From an uncultured Pelagibacteraceae bacterium (GTDB taxonomy: Bacteria > Pseudomonadota > Alphaproteobacteria > Pelagibacterales > AG-422-B15): DNA of 64,000 bases. Shown piece by piece: positions 16,002 to 24,537 of the stretch. The translations under genes were made by a program, and so were the position numbers. The stretch is taken from assembly GCA_902544065.1 (NCBI GenBank), contig CACCAS010000006.1, forward strand, positions 1 through 64,000. The letters run 5' to 3'. Each line of letters opens with the position of its first letter. The first letter of the stretch is position 1. A model generated the notes under the pieces. That model saw nothing but the letters and a program-made list of their open reading frames with translations. It had not been told where the DNA came from and searched no databases.

Positions 16002-17074
16002 TGAGATTTATTTTTAAAACAAATTACGCTCAGGATATTAACATTGCACGGCACAGTGGTGATCGCTTTTGGTATTCATTGTTAATTATATTAATGCTTG
16101 CGATGCCACTCCTCATTGATGATTTTTATTTAGGTGAGATTTCCTATGTGTGTATTTTAGCTATCGCAGGAATTGGATTAATGATCTTATCTGGTTACAC
16201 GGGACTTGCCTCTCTTGGTCATGCAGCATTCCTAGGTATAGGAGCTTACACACATGCATTTTTACTTACGAATGGAATTCCATTTTTTGCCTCCATTCCA
16301 ATAGTTGTAATAGTTTCATTTATGGTTGGCGCACTGATAGGCATACCTATACTTCGTTTAACAGGCATGTACTTAGCAATTGCAACGCTTGCTTTATGTT
16401 TTATTGCTGAACATGTCTTTATTAAATGGGAACATTTTACTGGAGGAAACAGAGGAATGCCAGTTCCTCAGCCTGAAATTATGGGAATGAGTTTCTACGA
16501 CAGTGCTACCTTTTATTATGTTTGTTTAGCTTTTTTAATTCTCTCCATGTTTGCAGCTATAAATATATTAAGATCACCCACTGGCAGAGCTTTTGTAGCC
16601 ATTAGAGACAGTGAAATAGCTGCCCAAAGTCTTGGAGTAAATTTAGGTTTATACAAGGCTTTATCTTTTGCTATATCTGGAGCTTTTACTGGACTAGCTG
16701 GAGCGTTACTTGCACACTACATTGGATATCTAGCGCCAGACATCTTTAATATTTTCTTATCACTAACATTGCTTCTTTTGATTGTTGTAGGGGGAATGGG
16801 AAGTCTTCATGGAACAGTGTTTGGAGCAATTTTTGTAGGCTACCTTCCTCAATTAATTGCAATATGCAGAGATTATTTACCAAGTTCAATAGGTTCACAG
16901 CCAGGACTAGAGCCTATGCTTTTTGGACTGATACTTGTTCTTTTCATTCTTTATGAACCGCTAGGTATCTATGGTCGTTGGGTAAAAGTAAAACTATTTT
17001 TTCAGTTATTTCCTACATACAAGAAACAAACGTTCAAGAAACAAAAAGTATTTACGAAATCGGATAGAGTATAA
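16001..17074 (+). CDS. livM: Branched-chain amino acid-type ABC transporter permease LivM
   Basis: A 357-residue permease with around ten membrane segments. Landmarks are GLMILSGYTGLASLGHAAFLGIGAY-type sequence at residues 60-85, LRLTGMYLAIATLAL, FVAIRDSEIAAQSLGVN (the LivM cytoplasmic EAA-like loop) and VVGGMGSLHGTVFGA. The first 30 residues and a basic C-terminal tail of about 25 residues extend the core. Start and stop overlap livH and livG by one base each (TAATG), indicating coupled translation. Confidence 0.93.
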   Translation: MRFIFKTNYAQDINIARHSGDRFWYSLLIILMLAMPLLIDDFYLGEISYVCILAIAGIGLMILSGYTGLASLGHAAFLGIGAYTHAFLLTNGIPFFASIPIVVIVSFMVGALIGIPILRLTGMYLAIATLALCFIAEHVFIKWEHFTGGNRGMPVPQPEIMGMSFYDSATFYYVCLAFLILSMFAAINILRSPTGRAFVAIRDSEIAAQSLGVNLGLYKALSFAISGAFTGLAGALLAHYIGYLAPDIFNIFLSLTLLLLIVVGGMGSLHGTVFGAIFVGYLPQLIAICRDYLPSSIGSQPGLEPMLFGLILVLFILYEPLGIYGRWVKVKLFFQLFPTYKKQTFKKQKVFTKSDRV

Positions 17075-17832
17075 TGAGTTTATTTGAAGTTAAAAATATC
17101 ACTGTTTCCTTTGGTGGAGTCAAAGCATTAAATAATGTCTCATTTACAGTTGATAAAGGTGAAATATTTACAATCATTGGGCCAAATGGAGCAGGTAAAT
17201 CTACTCTCTTTAATGTCATCAGTCGGATCTATGAACCAAGCAATGGTGAAATTTTCTTTGATGGGGAAAATATTTCAAAGATCAAACCACATAACATTTC
17301 ATCACTTGGCATTGCCAGAACATTCCAAAATTTAGAACTGTTTGAAAATGCAACTGTTCTTCAAAATATGTTGTTAGGACGTCATATTTACAAAAAAACT
17401 AATATTCTATCTGAAATATTATTTACAAATAAAACCAGACAACAAGAACGTGAGCACAGATTAAAAATTGAAGAAGTTATAGACTTTCTAGATTTACAAC
17501 ACTACCGAGATACACTAATCAATGGCCTTCCTTATGGTGTAAGAAAAAATGTAGAATTAGCCCGTGCTCTCTGCACTGCTCCTAAACTACTATTGCTTGA
17601 TGAGCCCTCTTCTGGCTTAACTAATGAAGAAACGAATGATTTGGGCTTCTGGATAAAAGACATTCAAAGCCTTCTTGGCATAACGATAATTATGATTGAA
17701 CATGATATGAGCTTTGTTAATAAAGTTTCAGATCGCATTTTAGCATTGAACTATGGAGAGATACTAGCATCAGGCTTGCCTAGTGAGATAAAAGAAAATG
17801 CTGATGTTAAACAGGCGTATATGGGGGAGTAA
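17074..17832 (+). CDS. livG: Branched-chain amino acid-type ABC transporter ATP-binding protein LivG
   Basis: The 252-residue ATPase has Walker A GPNGAGKST, FQNLELFENATVLQNM (Q-loop area), the divergent signature LPYGVRKNVELARAL, Walker B LLLLDEPSSGL and MIEHDMSFV. It ends KQAYMGE, a common LivG ending. It is the last gene of livHMG. The partner ATPase LivF is at 32493, on the opposite strand. The final 21 coding bases recur at 19393-19413 with one synonymous difference. Confidence 0.93.
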   Translation: MSLFEVKNITVSFGGVKALNNVSFTVDKGEIFTIIGPNGAGKSTLFNVISRIYEPSNGEIFFDGENISKIKPHNISSLGIARTFQNLELFENATVLQNMLLGRHIYKKTNILSEILFTNKTRQQEREHRLKIEEVIDFLDLQHYRDTLINGLPYGVRKNVELARALCTAPKLLLLDEPSSGLTNEETNDLGFWIKDIQSLLGITIIMIEHDMSFVNKVSDRILALNYGEILASGLPSEIKENADVKQAYMGE

Positions 17833-17834
17833 AT
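17812..17834 (+). repeat. Direct repeat copy 1 (3' end of livG)
   Basis: CAGGCGTATATGGGGGAGTA followed by AAT: the last six codons of livG, its stop and two further bases. It matches 19393-19415 at 22 of 23 positions, and the one difference (GAG/GAA) is synonymous in this frame. The copies are 1,581 bases apart and bracket the arylsulfotransferase-like gene. Confidence 0.9.
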
Positions 17835-17956
17835 TCTTCTATTCAACGAATTAGCTGCAACTTTTAACTCCCACTTTGTTAAATTTTTTTTTACAAATAG
17901 TTTTATGAAACAAAAATGTAATAAATTCTTAACAATTTATAAATAAAGTTATTTAT

Positions 17957-19219
17957 ATGAAATTTTGTAAATTAATAATCACAATTATTTTTATTCTCTA
18001 TTCTGGTCCTAGTCAGGCTAGCAAATGGGATATTTTTTCTAATCCAAATGAAGAAGTTCTGAAATGCTTTAAAAGTAATGGTTTAGAAGAAAGTGAAATC
18101 AAATTCTTAGAAAACGGTCGACCAGACGAAAAACCATTAAGAAAAAAAGCAAAAGAGGTTATTCAATCATGTAAAAAAATATGGAAGAAAAATGGAAATA
18201 ATGTTGCTAGCAGTGAACAAGATCCTCAGATTTTTAAAACCTCCCCTTTTGGTAAAGATCTGCAATTATTAGTATATGAAGCTAATAAAATTCAGGAAGG
18301 AACATTTTTACTAGTTGTCCCTCAAAAAAATTCACACGGTCGAGTAGTGGAAATTACTAATAATGCTGAAATCGTTTGGCAATACAATGGGGATAGCTCA
18401 TTTGGAAGATTAGATGATGCTAAATTCACAAATAAAAACACAATTTTAATCGCCGCTGAAAAAGGGGTTTATGAGATAGATAGAGAAGGCAAAGTAATTT
18501 GGTCTTACAAAACTAAAGTAAGTCATGATGTTGATAAGTTATCGAACGAAAATGTCCTTATAAATTACGCATGGGGTCCTAAAGGAAGTAAAAAAATCAT
18601 CGAAGTTGATAACAATAAAAACGTTGTGTGGAGTTGGGATGGCATGAAGACTCATAACATTGCTCCATTTGCAGATGCATATGCGTCGGATTCAAAAACT
18701 ACTGGTTCAGGTAAAACTTGGATACACAATAATGGTGTGACTGCGCTTGCAGATGATACTTTTTTAATCTCCATGCGTGATTTTCAAGAAATTATTTGGA
18801 TTAATAGAGAGGCTGAGATCATAAAAAAATATATTTTTAATTGTAACAAGAAAAAAAGAGCTCTTTTGACCTCTGGAGAGATAAGAGGATGCAATCCTCA
18901 CGAGCCTCAACAACTTCAAAATGGCAATATAGTAGTTGGTTTAAGGAATCCTGATAGAGCTATTGAGTTTAATCCTGAGACAGATAAAATCGTTTGGCAA
19001 TGGCGAGCCCCTAAGAGTAAGGCATACGGAACAATAAGGGACGTTGATAAATTGAAAAATGGTAATTTTATGGTTGTTACTGGAAGTCATTTACTTGAAA
19101 TAAACTCAAATGGAGAAGTTGTTTTAGATATTGGTGCAAAAGAGTCTTTAAGCCAAGATCATAGAATACTTTACAAAGCTCAGAAAATTTATCCTGATGG
19201 CACTTTTTCACATGATTAA
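17957..19219 (+). CDS. Secreted arylsulfotransferase (ASST)-like beta-propeller protein
   Basis: The 420-residue protein has a signal peptide (MKFCKLIITIIFILYSGPSQA) and a short helical region, then repeated propeller-blade motifs such as VVEITNNAEIVWQYNGDS, VYEIDREGKVIWSYKT and AIEFNPETDKIVWQWRAP. WIHNNGVTALADDTFLISMR corresponds to the W-H-N-x-V motif region of the arylsulfotransferase family. The enzyme class moves sulfuryl groups between phenols, but many marine members have unknown substrates. It sits alone between livG and a convergent gene and is flanked by a direct repeat of the livG end, consistent with insertion. Confidence 0.75.
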   Translation: MKFCKLIITIIFILYSGPSQASKWDIFSNPNEEVLKCFKSNGLEESEIKFLENGRPDEKPLRKKAKEVIQSCKKIWKKNGNNVASSEQDPQIFKTSPFGKDLQLLVYEANKIQEGTFLLVVPQKNSHGRVVEITNNAEIVWQYNGDSSFGRLDDAKFTNKNTILIAAEKGVYEIDREGKVIWSYKTKVSHDVDKLSNENVLINYAWGPKGSKKIIEVDNNKNVVWSWDGMKTHNIAPFADAYASDSKTTGSGKTWIHNNGVTALADDTFLISMRDFQEIIWINREAEIIKKYIFNCNKKKRALLTSGEIRGCNPHEPQQLQNGNIVVGLRNPDRAIEFNPETDKIVWQWRAPKSKAYGTIRDVDKLKNGNFMVVTGSHLLEINSNGEVVLDIGAKESLSQDHRILYKAQKIYPDGTFSHD

Positions 19220-19315
19220 TACTTTGTGAGATTAATTAAATTATTTTGAGTTGCGAAAGAGAGTATTGGTTGTTTCTAATTCGCTTGCGTACTGTCCTAT
19301 ACGAGCCTGTACAAG

Positions 19316-19381
19316 ACTGTACGTCTATGAATGAAAGTATAGATAATTTTGTTGCTATGCCTACTTTCGACGTCGTACAGT
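19316..19381. repeat. Inverted repeat in an atypical intergenic segment
   Basis: ACTGTACG at 19316-19323 and CGTACAGT at 19374-19381 are exact inverted copies 50 bases apart. A partly similar ACTGTCCTATACGAG lies at 19291-19305. The stretch 19284-19400 is richer in CG dinucleotides than its surroundings. Confidence 0.6.
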
Positions 19382-19392
19382 AACGCGTGACT

Positions 19393-19415
19393 CAGGCGTA
19401 TATGGGGGAATAAAT
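19393..19415 (+). repeat. Direct repeat copy 2 (livG 3' end-like)
   Basis: CAGGCGTATATGGGGGAATA followed by AAT, equal to the livG end except one base. Read in the livG frame it gives RVTQAYMGE and a stop, preceded by a stop eight codons earlier, so it is only a relic of a livG-like 3' end or a duplication footprint. Confidence 0.85.
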
Positions 19416-19427
19416 CTAAAATATACT

Positions 19428-19988
19428 TTATTTGATAAATCCTATTTCCTTAACAAAAAGTTCAGCTTCATGATCCCTTCCAAAAGCAACAATGCCAATA
19501 GATGTTATTTTTGTAGGATTAATGTTTTTTGCCAAAAGAAAACCTGATTTTTCAAAATCTCTTATAGGTAGTACAAACTCGTTAAAGTTCTCATTAACTG
19601 TAAATTCAGAAGCATAATATTGCCAAGGAAGTATTGTGCCTGTTGTTCTTAAGAAAATATAATATTTTTGACTATTGCCTTTAGCCACAAGTTTTACTGA
19701 GTTAGCATTTTCTAAATTGACATCCTTAAGATCTCTTCTGATTTGTATAAAACCACCATTGTTCTCAGTGGAAACATTGCCCTTTAAAACAGCAATAACC
19801 TCTTCTTCAATAATATTATATTCGACATTGCCAGTTGAAACACCGCCCATTACGTCGTCTGCTATGTATCTCCACTGCTCATTATTGCTAAAATTATCTT
19901 TGAACATGTCCTGGGCAATACTCGTTTTTCCAATTATAACAGAAATAAATACAGCAAATGAAATTGATAAAATACTATTATTTTTCAT
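19428..19988 (-). CDS. CIA30 family protein, exported
   Basis: The 186-residue protein has a signal peptide (residues 1-25, ending TSIAQ) and the CIA30 (complex I intermediate-associated protein 30) jelly-roll fold: WRYIADDVMGGVSTGNVEY, LKGNVSTENNGGFIQIRRDL, YIFLRTTGTILPWQYYASEF and ITSIGIVAFGR. In bacteria the family is of uncertain role and is often secreted; it is likely a carbohydrate- or ligand-binding domain and not a complex I factor here. It is convergent with the arylsulfotransferase-like gene and 30 bases downstream of a membrane gene. Confidence 0.8.
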   Translation of the reverse strand: MKNNSILSISFAVFISVIIGKTSIAQDMFKDNFSNNEQWRYIADDVMGGVSTGNVEYNIIEEEVIAVLKGNVSTENNGGFIQIRRDLKDVNLENANSVKLVAKGNSQKYYIFLRTTGTILPWQYYASEFTVNENFNEFVLPIRDFEKSGFLLAKNINPTKITSIGIVAFGRDHEAELFVKEIGFIK

Positions 19989-20018
19989 ACACTTATTAAT
20001 ACTTAAATATCTAAACTC

Positions 20019-20795
20019 TTAAATTGTTCTTACAATATATAATACCCAAGTTGGTATGATTAAAATCCAATATCCATACATCCACATTATTCCAACCACG
20101 CCACCCCAATCAGATTGTTCATAACTAACTTTTCTCTCATGAAATGAATTATTAAGCTCCATTTTCATTTTTTCTTTATTGAATTGCATTGATTGATTTT
20201 GAATATCTTTGTTGCCCTTAATCCTGTTTAAAATTGATTTAAGATGAAATACTTGCCATGGCAGATACAAAATACCAAAGATGATATTTAAGATTACGAG
20301 TATATTATGGTCACTGGAGATGTTACTATTTAACAAAATAATGCTGCAAATACTGTTGAATAAAAAAATAATGAACCAGCCTGATTCCTCATAAAAATAA
20401 AATTTCTCATATTTAATTAAGATAGCACCCCAACAAAAGAATTGTGAAATTGTTACTTGTAATACCATCAGCCATGATAAAACTGTAATAATCATATACT
20501 CTTCATCATTAATAATTCTCAGTACATGGCTGAACATAAAGATATAAGTGACTTCAACAATTGTTACTAAAAATCTAGTTATAAATACAGATGATAAAAT
20601 TGAATCAAATAAGACTGCTTTTGAAGCATAGTTAACAGGAAACATGCATCGATAGGCTGAAATCAGTAACAGGAATTGCGCGGGTACTAAAATCCACAAA
20701 TTATCTGTTGCATCAAGGTATGCGAAAGTTCCCCAAAGTAGAATTAAATTTGATATGACCCCCACTCTCAAAAAATTGAGTAAATTTTTGTACAT
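20019..20795 (-). CDS. Multi-pass membrane protein, unknown
   Basis: A 258-residue protein with about six hydrophobic segments in the first 165 residues, a basic, polar stretch (HLKSILNRIKGNKDIQNQ to YEQSDWGG, about residues 178-230) and a final membrane segment. No family recognised. It lies 5 bases downstream of the DoxX-like gene and probably shares its transcript with that gene and the membrane gene at 21196. Confidence 0.65.
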   Translation of the reverse strand: MYKNLLNFLRVGVISNLILLWGTFAYLDATDNLWILVPAQFLLLISAYRCMFPVNYASKAVLFDSILSSVFITRFLVTIVEVTYIFMFSHVLRIINDEEYMIITVLSWLMVLQVTISQFFCWGAILIKYEKFYFYEESGWFIIFLFNSICSIILLNSNISSDHNILVILNIIFGILYLPWQVFHLKSILNRIKGNKDIQNQSMQFNKEKMKMELNNSFHERKVSYEQSDWGGVVGIMWMYGYWILIIPTWVLYIVRTI

Positions 20796-20800
20796 ATCTT

Positions 20801-21193
20801 TTAATTTCCTATTTTGTATTTACCAGGATGCACTGCTGAAAGAATTAATAAACCAGCAATAATCCCTGTATTTTTTACAAAATTTTGCAACTCGTGTCGT
20901 TGCTCAAGACCTGACTCCATGTTCCAGAAATCATGCATGTAATAATTGATAATGATGGTTAAAATTGCGAGACTAAAAGCTGAAAACTTTGAAAATTTTC
21001 CTATTAGTATTGCAATGGCACAAGCTGCCTGAATAACAATTGTCATGACTAGCGCTATCTCCGTATATGGCACTTCATGATTGAACATATATTCCAGTGT
21101 CAGATTGTAATTAAATATCTTGAAGACGGCTCCAAACACAAGAAAGTAGATACCTATAATTATCCTACCAATTAATAAATTAATATTACTCAA
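20801..21193 (-). CDS. DoxX-family membrane protein
   Basis: The 130-residue protein has four membrane segments and the DoxX-like opening LIGRIIIGIYFLVFGAVFKIF, with NYYMHDFWNMESGLEQRHELQ-type sequence between segments 3 and 4 and FVKNTGIIAGLLIL. DoxX-like proteins are small quinone- or redox-associated membrane proteins of varied role. It is two bases downstream of the gene at 21196 and five bases upstream of the gene at 20019, forming a tight membrane-protein operon next to a PQQ-type dehydrogenase. Confidence 0.75.
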   Translation of the reverse strand: MSNINLLIGRIIIGIYFLVFGAVFKIFNYNLTLEYMFNHEVPYTEIALVMTIVIQAACAIAILIGKFSKFSAFSLAILTIIINYYMHDFWNMESGLEQRHELQNFVKNTGIIAGLLILSAVHPGKYKIGN

Positions 21194-21195
21194 AA

Positions 21196-21729
21196 CTAAT
21201 CATTCCAATTCATATATTTTTTACAGTTTACAGGAGTTTCGGATAAATAGCTAAATCCTTCTTGCCAAATATATTCAGCGTTTAAACAGCATTCTAACAT
21301 TTCTTTGCTTGCGCTATGTTGCTGGTAACAAATATTCTCAAGAGGCATTCTTTTTTGATGATTAAATATTTCTAGTCCGAAAATTATTACGGATGAAATA
21401 ATTAGGAATAGTATTCCAAAAATAAGTGTTAATCTTTTAAATTTATTGATTGCCTTATCAAAGTAAAAAAAATAACCAAATGGGATAATTAAAAAAATAA
21501 TTATTATTAAGAAAAGAGCATAGTCTGGAACGAGGTATTGTATGTTTACTTCATTTTCAAAATAATAATCAATAAAAGGTATATAGGTCAGAAAGGCTAG
21601 ATAGACTAACCATGAGAATAACAATATTGATTTAATGTTAATAAGTGTTTTGCTGGCCTTTCGAGTGATGGCAAAATATGGAAGCAGATAAAAGAGTAGA
21701 ATTTTAGAAATTAAATAAACATAAAACAT
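21196..21729 (-). CDS. Membrane protein with Cys-rich C-terminal tail, unknown
   Basis: A 177-residue protein with four hydrophobic segments and a periplasmic or cytoplasmic C-terminal tail holding five cysteines (ICYQQHSASKEMLECCLNAE and VNCKKYMNW). No family recognised. The ATG overlaps the stop of the sugar dehydrogenase gene by one base, so the two are coupled. The tail could carry disulfides or a cofactor. The pairing with a secreted PQQ-type dehydrogenase and a DoxX-like protein hints at a small periplasmic redox chain, which is inference. Confidence 0.65.
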   Translation of the reverse strand: MFYVYLISKILLFYLLPYFAITRKASKTLINIKSILLFSWLVYLAFLTYIPFIDYYFENEVNIQYLVPDYALFLIIIIFLIIPFGYFFYFDKAINKFKRLTLIFGILFLIISSVIIFGLEIFNHQKRMPLENICYQQHSASKEMLECCLNAEYIWQEGFSYLSETPVNCKKYMNWND

Positions 21730-22805
21730 TACATTTTAACTAATTTCCATATTCCGCTGTTGTCATCATCTATAATGACAAATATTTCACCAGAATTATT
21801 TTGCTCAACATCACGTAATCGCCCCATACCTTCTATTAAGACAGTTTCATTAGACGCCTTACCATCATTAAAATCTAAACTAATTAGCCGTTGGGCTTTT
21901 AAGCTCGTTAAAATGACTTTATCTTTTAACTCTGGAAAAAGATTACCTTTATAAAAGGTCATATCACTTACCGCAATTGAAGGGATCCATCTATAAATTG
22001 GTTTAAGCAGACCCTCTTTCCACGCACTGCCATCGCCAATTATGGAACCATCATAGTCAGTTCCGCCCCATGCTACATCCATCCAGCCATAATTAGTGCC
22101 TTTTACAACCTCACCAAAGAAGTCACCCCCTTTTGGTCCGTGGTTTGTGATATAAATTGAATTATCATTTGAATTTAATGCTATTCCTTGAGGATTCCTT
22201 AATCCAATTTGGTAAACTTCTGGGAGCCAGTCTGGCATAGTTGAATATGGATTATCCTCAGGTGATGATCCATCTCGATTTATTCTAATAATCTTTCCTA
22301 TATGATTTGTAGGGTCTTGAGTAAAGCTGCCTTGTGCTCTCTCGCCTACACTTGCATACAAAAGATCTTCTTTGATCATTAATCGGGAGCCCCAATGTAT
22401 ATTATCCCAAAGCGGCGGCTGTGACTGAAAAATATTTTGCAAATTAACCAATTCATTGTCTTGAATAAACCCTCTTGCAATAGATGTACTAGTTTTGTCA
22501 TTGCCCATGTCTTCTGTATAACTGACAAATATTTCTTCATTGCTGTACAAGATATCAAGCATTCCTGCTTGCCAATGAGGTTGGACAACTTTGAGTTCAT
22601 GATCAAAATTGATTACTTCTTTTGTTTTCAAATTAATTCTTAAAATTTCACCAGTTTTTTGAGTGAGGAACAATTCATTGTCATTGATGAAACTCATGCC
22701 CCATGGCTTAGTCAAATTATCGATTACTTTTTCAAGCTTATACTCTGATGCATATGAAATTGATGAAAATAAAATGTATATAAAAATGGTTATTAATATT
22801 CTCAT
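21729..22805 (-). CDS. PQQ-dependent sugar dehydrogenase family protein (YliI/GDH-B-like), exported
   Basis: The 358-residue beta-propeller protein has a signal peptide (MRILITIFIYILFSSISYAS) and family motifs LTKPWGMSFINDNELFLTQK, HWQAGMLDI, YASVGERAQGSF, GKIIRINRDG, VYQIGLRNPQGIAL and WGGTDYDGS. Members oxidise aldose sugars or serve as soluble aldose dehydrogenases with PQQ in the periplasm. No PQQ biosynthesis gene is in the window, so cofactor supply is unknown. It is coupled to the Cys-rich membrane gene downstream and 5 bases from the DUF2237 gene upstream. Confidence 0.85.
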   Translation of the reverse strand: MRILITIFIYILFSSISYASEYKLEKVIDNLTKPWGMSFINDNELFLTQKTGEILRINLKTKEVINFDHELKVVQPHWQAGMLDILYSNEEIFVSYTEDMGNDKTSTSIARGFIQDNELVNLQNIFQSQPPLWDNIHWGSRLMIKEDLLYASVGERAQGSFTQDPTNHIGKIIRINRDGSSPEDNPYSTMPDWLPEVYQIGLRNPQGIALNSNDNSIYITNHGPKGGDFFGEVVKGTNYGWMDVAWGGTDYDGSIIGDGSAWKEGLLKPIYRWIPSIAVSDMTFYKGNLFPELKDKVILTSLKAQRLISLDFNDGKASNETVLIEGMGRLRDVEQNNSGEIFVIIDDDNSGIWKLVKM

Positions 22806-22810
22806 AATTA

Positions 22811-23194
22811 TTAATTGATTTTATTGACTGCAAATTCTTCAAGTTGATCTTTTGTCACATAAGATAGCGCATTTAAATGACAACTCTCTAAATATACACG
22901 AGGTGCTACTCCAGCATCGTAAGCCTCTTTCCATCTGAGGGCACATAAGCACCATCGATCACCTTCTTTTAAACCAGGAAAATTAAATTCAGGTCTTGGC
23001 GTAGATAAATCATTTCCCATTGCTTTACTGAAAGTAAGAAAATCCTCTGTGATTTCAGCACAGACTACATGACTTCCAAAGTCGTGTTCATCGGTGTTGC
23101 AAAAACCATCGCGAAAATATCCAGTCACTGGATCATGACAACAGGCTTCTATTTTATCCCCAAATATATTGATAACTTCTGCTTTGCTCATCAA
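22811..23194 (-). CDS. DUF2237 family protein
   Basis: The 127-residue soluble protein matches DUF2237 closely along its length: VINIFGDKIEACCHDPVTGY, FRDGFCNTDEHDFGSHVVCA, NDLSTPRPEFNFPGLKEGDR and WCLCALRWKEAYDAG. The conserved cysteines and histidines suggest metal or redox chemistry, but function is unknown. The start may be the second Met (23191). It is followed 5 bases later by the sugar dehydrogenase gene and preceded 6 bases upstream by a small membrane gene. Confidence 0.9.
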   Translation of the reverse strand: MMSKAEVINIFGDKIEACCHDPVTGYFRDGFCNTDEHDFGSHVVCAEITEDFLTFSKAMGNDLSTPRPEFNFPGLKEGDRWCLCALRWKEAYDAGVAPRVYLESCHLNALSYVTKDQLEEFAVNKIN

Positions 23195-23200
23195 GTTAAA

Positions 23201-23416
23201 TTAGGTCATAAGGTATATATTTCCAACTATAAACAACGGTATTTGAAGCCCAAAATTGGTTAATATAGCTCTATCCGCCGTCATATATCCCACAGCGGTC
23301 CAACCAATGGCTCCTGTTCCGTGAACAAATATATTTAATGGGTAAATGTTAAGATTTGTTAGTAAAATTCCTACAAGTATAAAGCAAGTACTGCCCCATT
23401 TAATATAATTAACCAT
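23201..23416 (-). CDS. Small two-segment membrane protein, DUF6552-like
   Basis: A 71-residue protein with segments at about 7-32 and 50-70. IKWGSTCFILVGILLTNLNI and GWTAVGYMTADRAILTNFG resemble a small alphaproteobacterial membrane family (DUF6552, from memory). ATG is preceded by a good SD-like AGGAGTAAATT. It heads the 19428-23416 minus-strand run and may be part of the DUF2237 transcript. Confidence 0.65.
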   Translation of the reverse strand: MVNYIKWGSTCFILVGILLTNLNIYPLNIFVHGTGAIGWTAVGYMTADRAILTNFGLQIPLFIVGNIYLMT

Positions 23417-23502
23417 AATTTACTCCTATTTATTTTTTCAAAGTATTATAACATTACTCTCATAATTTTATAAATTTACAATACTCTAACTATAGGAGCA
23501 TC

Positions 23503-24483
23503 ATGATTAAAACGAAAATTACAGAAATGTTTGGAATTGAACATCCAATTATACAAGGTGGAATGCACTACGTTGGTTTTGCTGAAATGGCAGCTGCAGT
23601 TTCTAATGCAGGTGCACTTGGTATTATCACCGGCTTAACACAAGAGTCCCCAAAAGCTCTAGCAAATGAAATAGCAAGATGTCATGATATGACTGACAAA
23701 CCTTTTGGAGTGAATCTAACTTTCTTGCCTGGATTTGCTAATCCTGATTATCCTGGATACATTGAGTCTATCGTTAAAGGAGGAGTAAAAATTGTTGAAA
23801 CAGCTGGAAGAAGTCCAGAAAAATTTATGCCTTTATTAAAAGATGCTGGCATAAAAGTAATTCACAAATGTACTTCTGTTAGGCATTCCCTAAAGGCTGA
23901 AAAAATTGGTTGTGATGCAGCAAGTGTTGATGGTTTTGAATGTGGAGGCCATCCAGGTGAAGATGATATTCCTAACATGATCCTACTGCCTAGAGCTTAT
24001 GAAGAATTAACAATTCCTTTTGTGGCTTCAGGTGGCATGGGTAACGGACAGCAATTAGTTGCCGCGCTTGCAATGGGCGCTGAAGGCATAAACATGGGAA
24101 CACGATTTATTGCAACGAAAGAAGCTCCTGTTCATCAAAACGTTAAAGATGCGCTTGTAAATGCCAGCGAACTTGATACCGAACTGATTATGAGACCTCT
24201 TAGAAATACTGAGAGAGTTCTTAAAAATGATGCAGTTACTCGCATTTTAGATAAGGAAAAAGAACAGGGCGATAATCTTCAGATTCAAGATATTTTTGGC
24301 GAGGTTGCTGGAGTATATCCAAAAATTATGCAAGAGGGAACGATGGAAGCAGGCGCTTGGAGTTGTGGGATGGTTGCAGGATTGATACACGATATTCCAA
24401 CATGCAAAGAACTTGTGGATAGGATTATCTCAGATGCAGAAAGCATTATTAATGATCGACTATCAAAAGTAAAAATTGCTTAA
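23503..24483 (+). CDS. Nitronate monooxygenase / 2-nitropropane dioxygenase family FMN enzyme
   Basis: The 326-residue TIM-barrel flavoprotein has FGIEHPIIQGGMHYVGFAEM at its start, AVSNAGALGIITG, PFGVNLTF, IGCDAASVDGFECGGHPGED, VASGGMGNGQQLVAALAMGA and GTRFIATKEAP, all typical of the NPD family. Members oxidise nitronates or act as related FMN-dependent oxidoreductases such as enoyl-ACP reductase-like enzymes. A good ribosome-binding site (TAGGAGCATC) precedes the ATG. It neighbours a winged-helix gene and a convergent catabolic operon with enoyl-CoA hydratase, consistent with a small-acid degradation role. Confidence 0.9.
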   Translation: MIKTKITEMFGIEHPIIQGGMHYVGFAEMAAAVSNAGALGIITGLTQESPKALANEIARCHDMTDKPFGVNLTFLPGFANPDYPGYIESIVKGGVKIVETAGRSPEKFMPLLKDAGIKVIHKCTSVRHSLKAEKIGCDAASVDGFECGGHPGEDDIPNMILLPRAYEELTIPFVASGGMGNGQQLVAALAMGAEGINMGTRFIATKEAPVHQNVKDALVNASELDTELIMRPLRNTERVLKNDAVTRILDKEKEQGDNLQIQDIFGEVAGVYPKIMQEGTMEAGAWSCGMVAGLIHDIPTCKELVDRIISDAESIINDRLSKVKIA

Positions 24484-24537
24484 ATATTAGTACCAATTTT
24501 AACTATTTTTTTACTACCAAGATACACTAGTAATTCT

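Noticed and set aside
19284-19400. tRNA or attachment-site tRNA fragment in the CG-rich intergenic segment
   Set aside because: No cloverleaf can be drawn; only an 8-base inverted repeat with a 50-base loop is present.
23201-23416. Fragment of a larger pseudogene
   Set aside because: It has its own ribosome-binding site, two intact membrane segments and a stop just before the next gene, consistent with a whole small protein.
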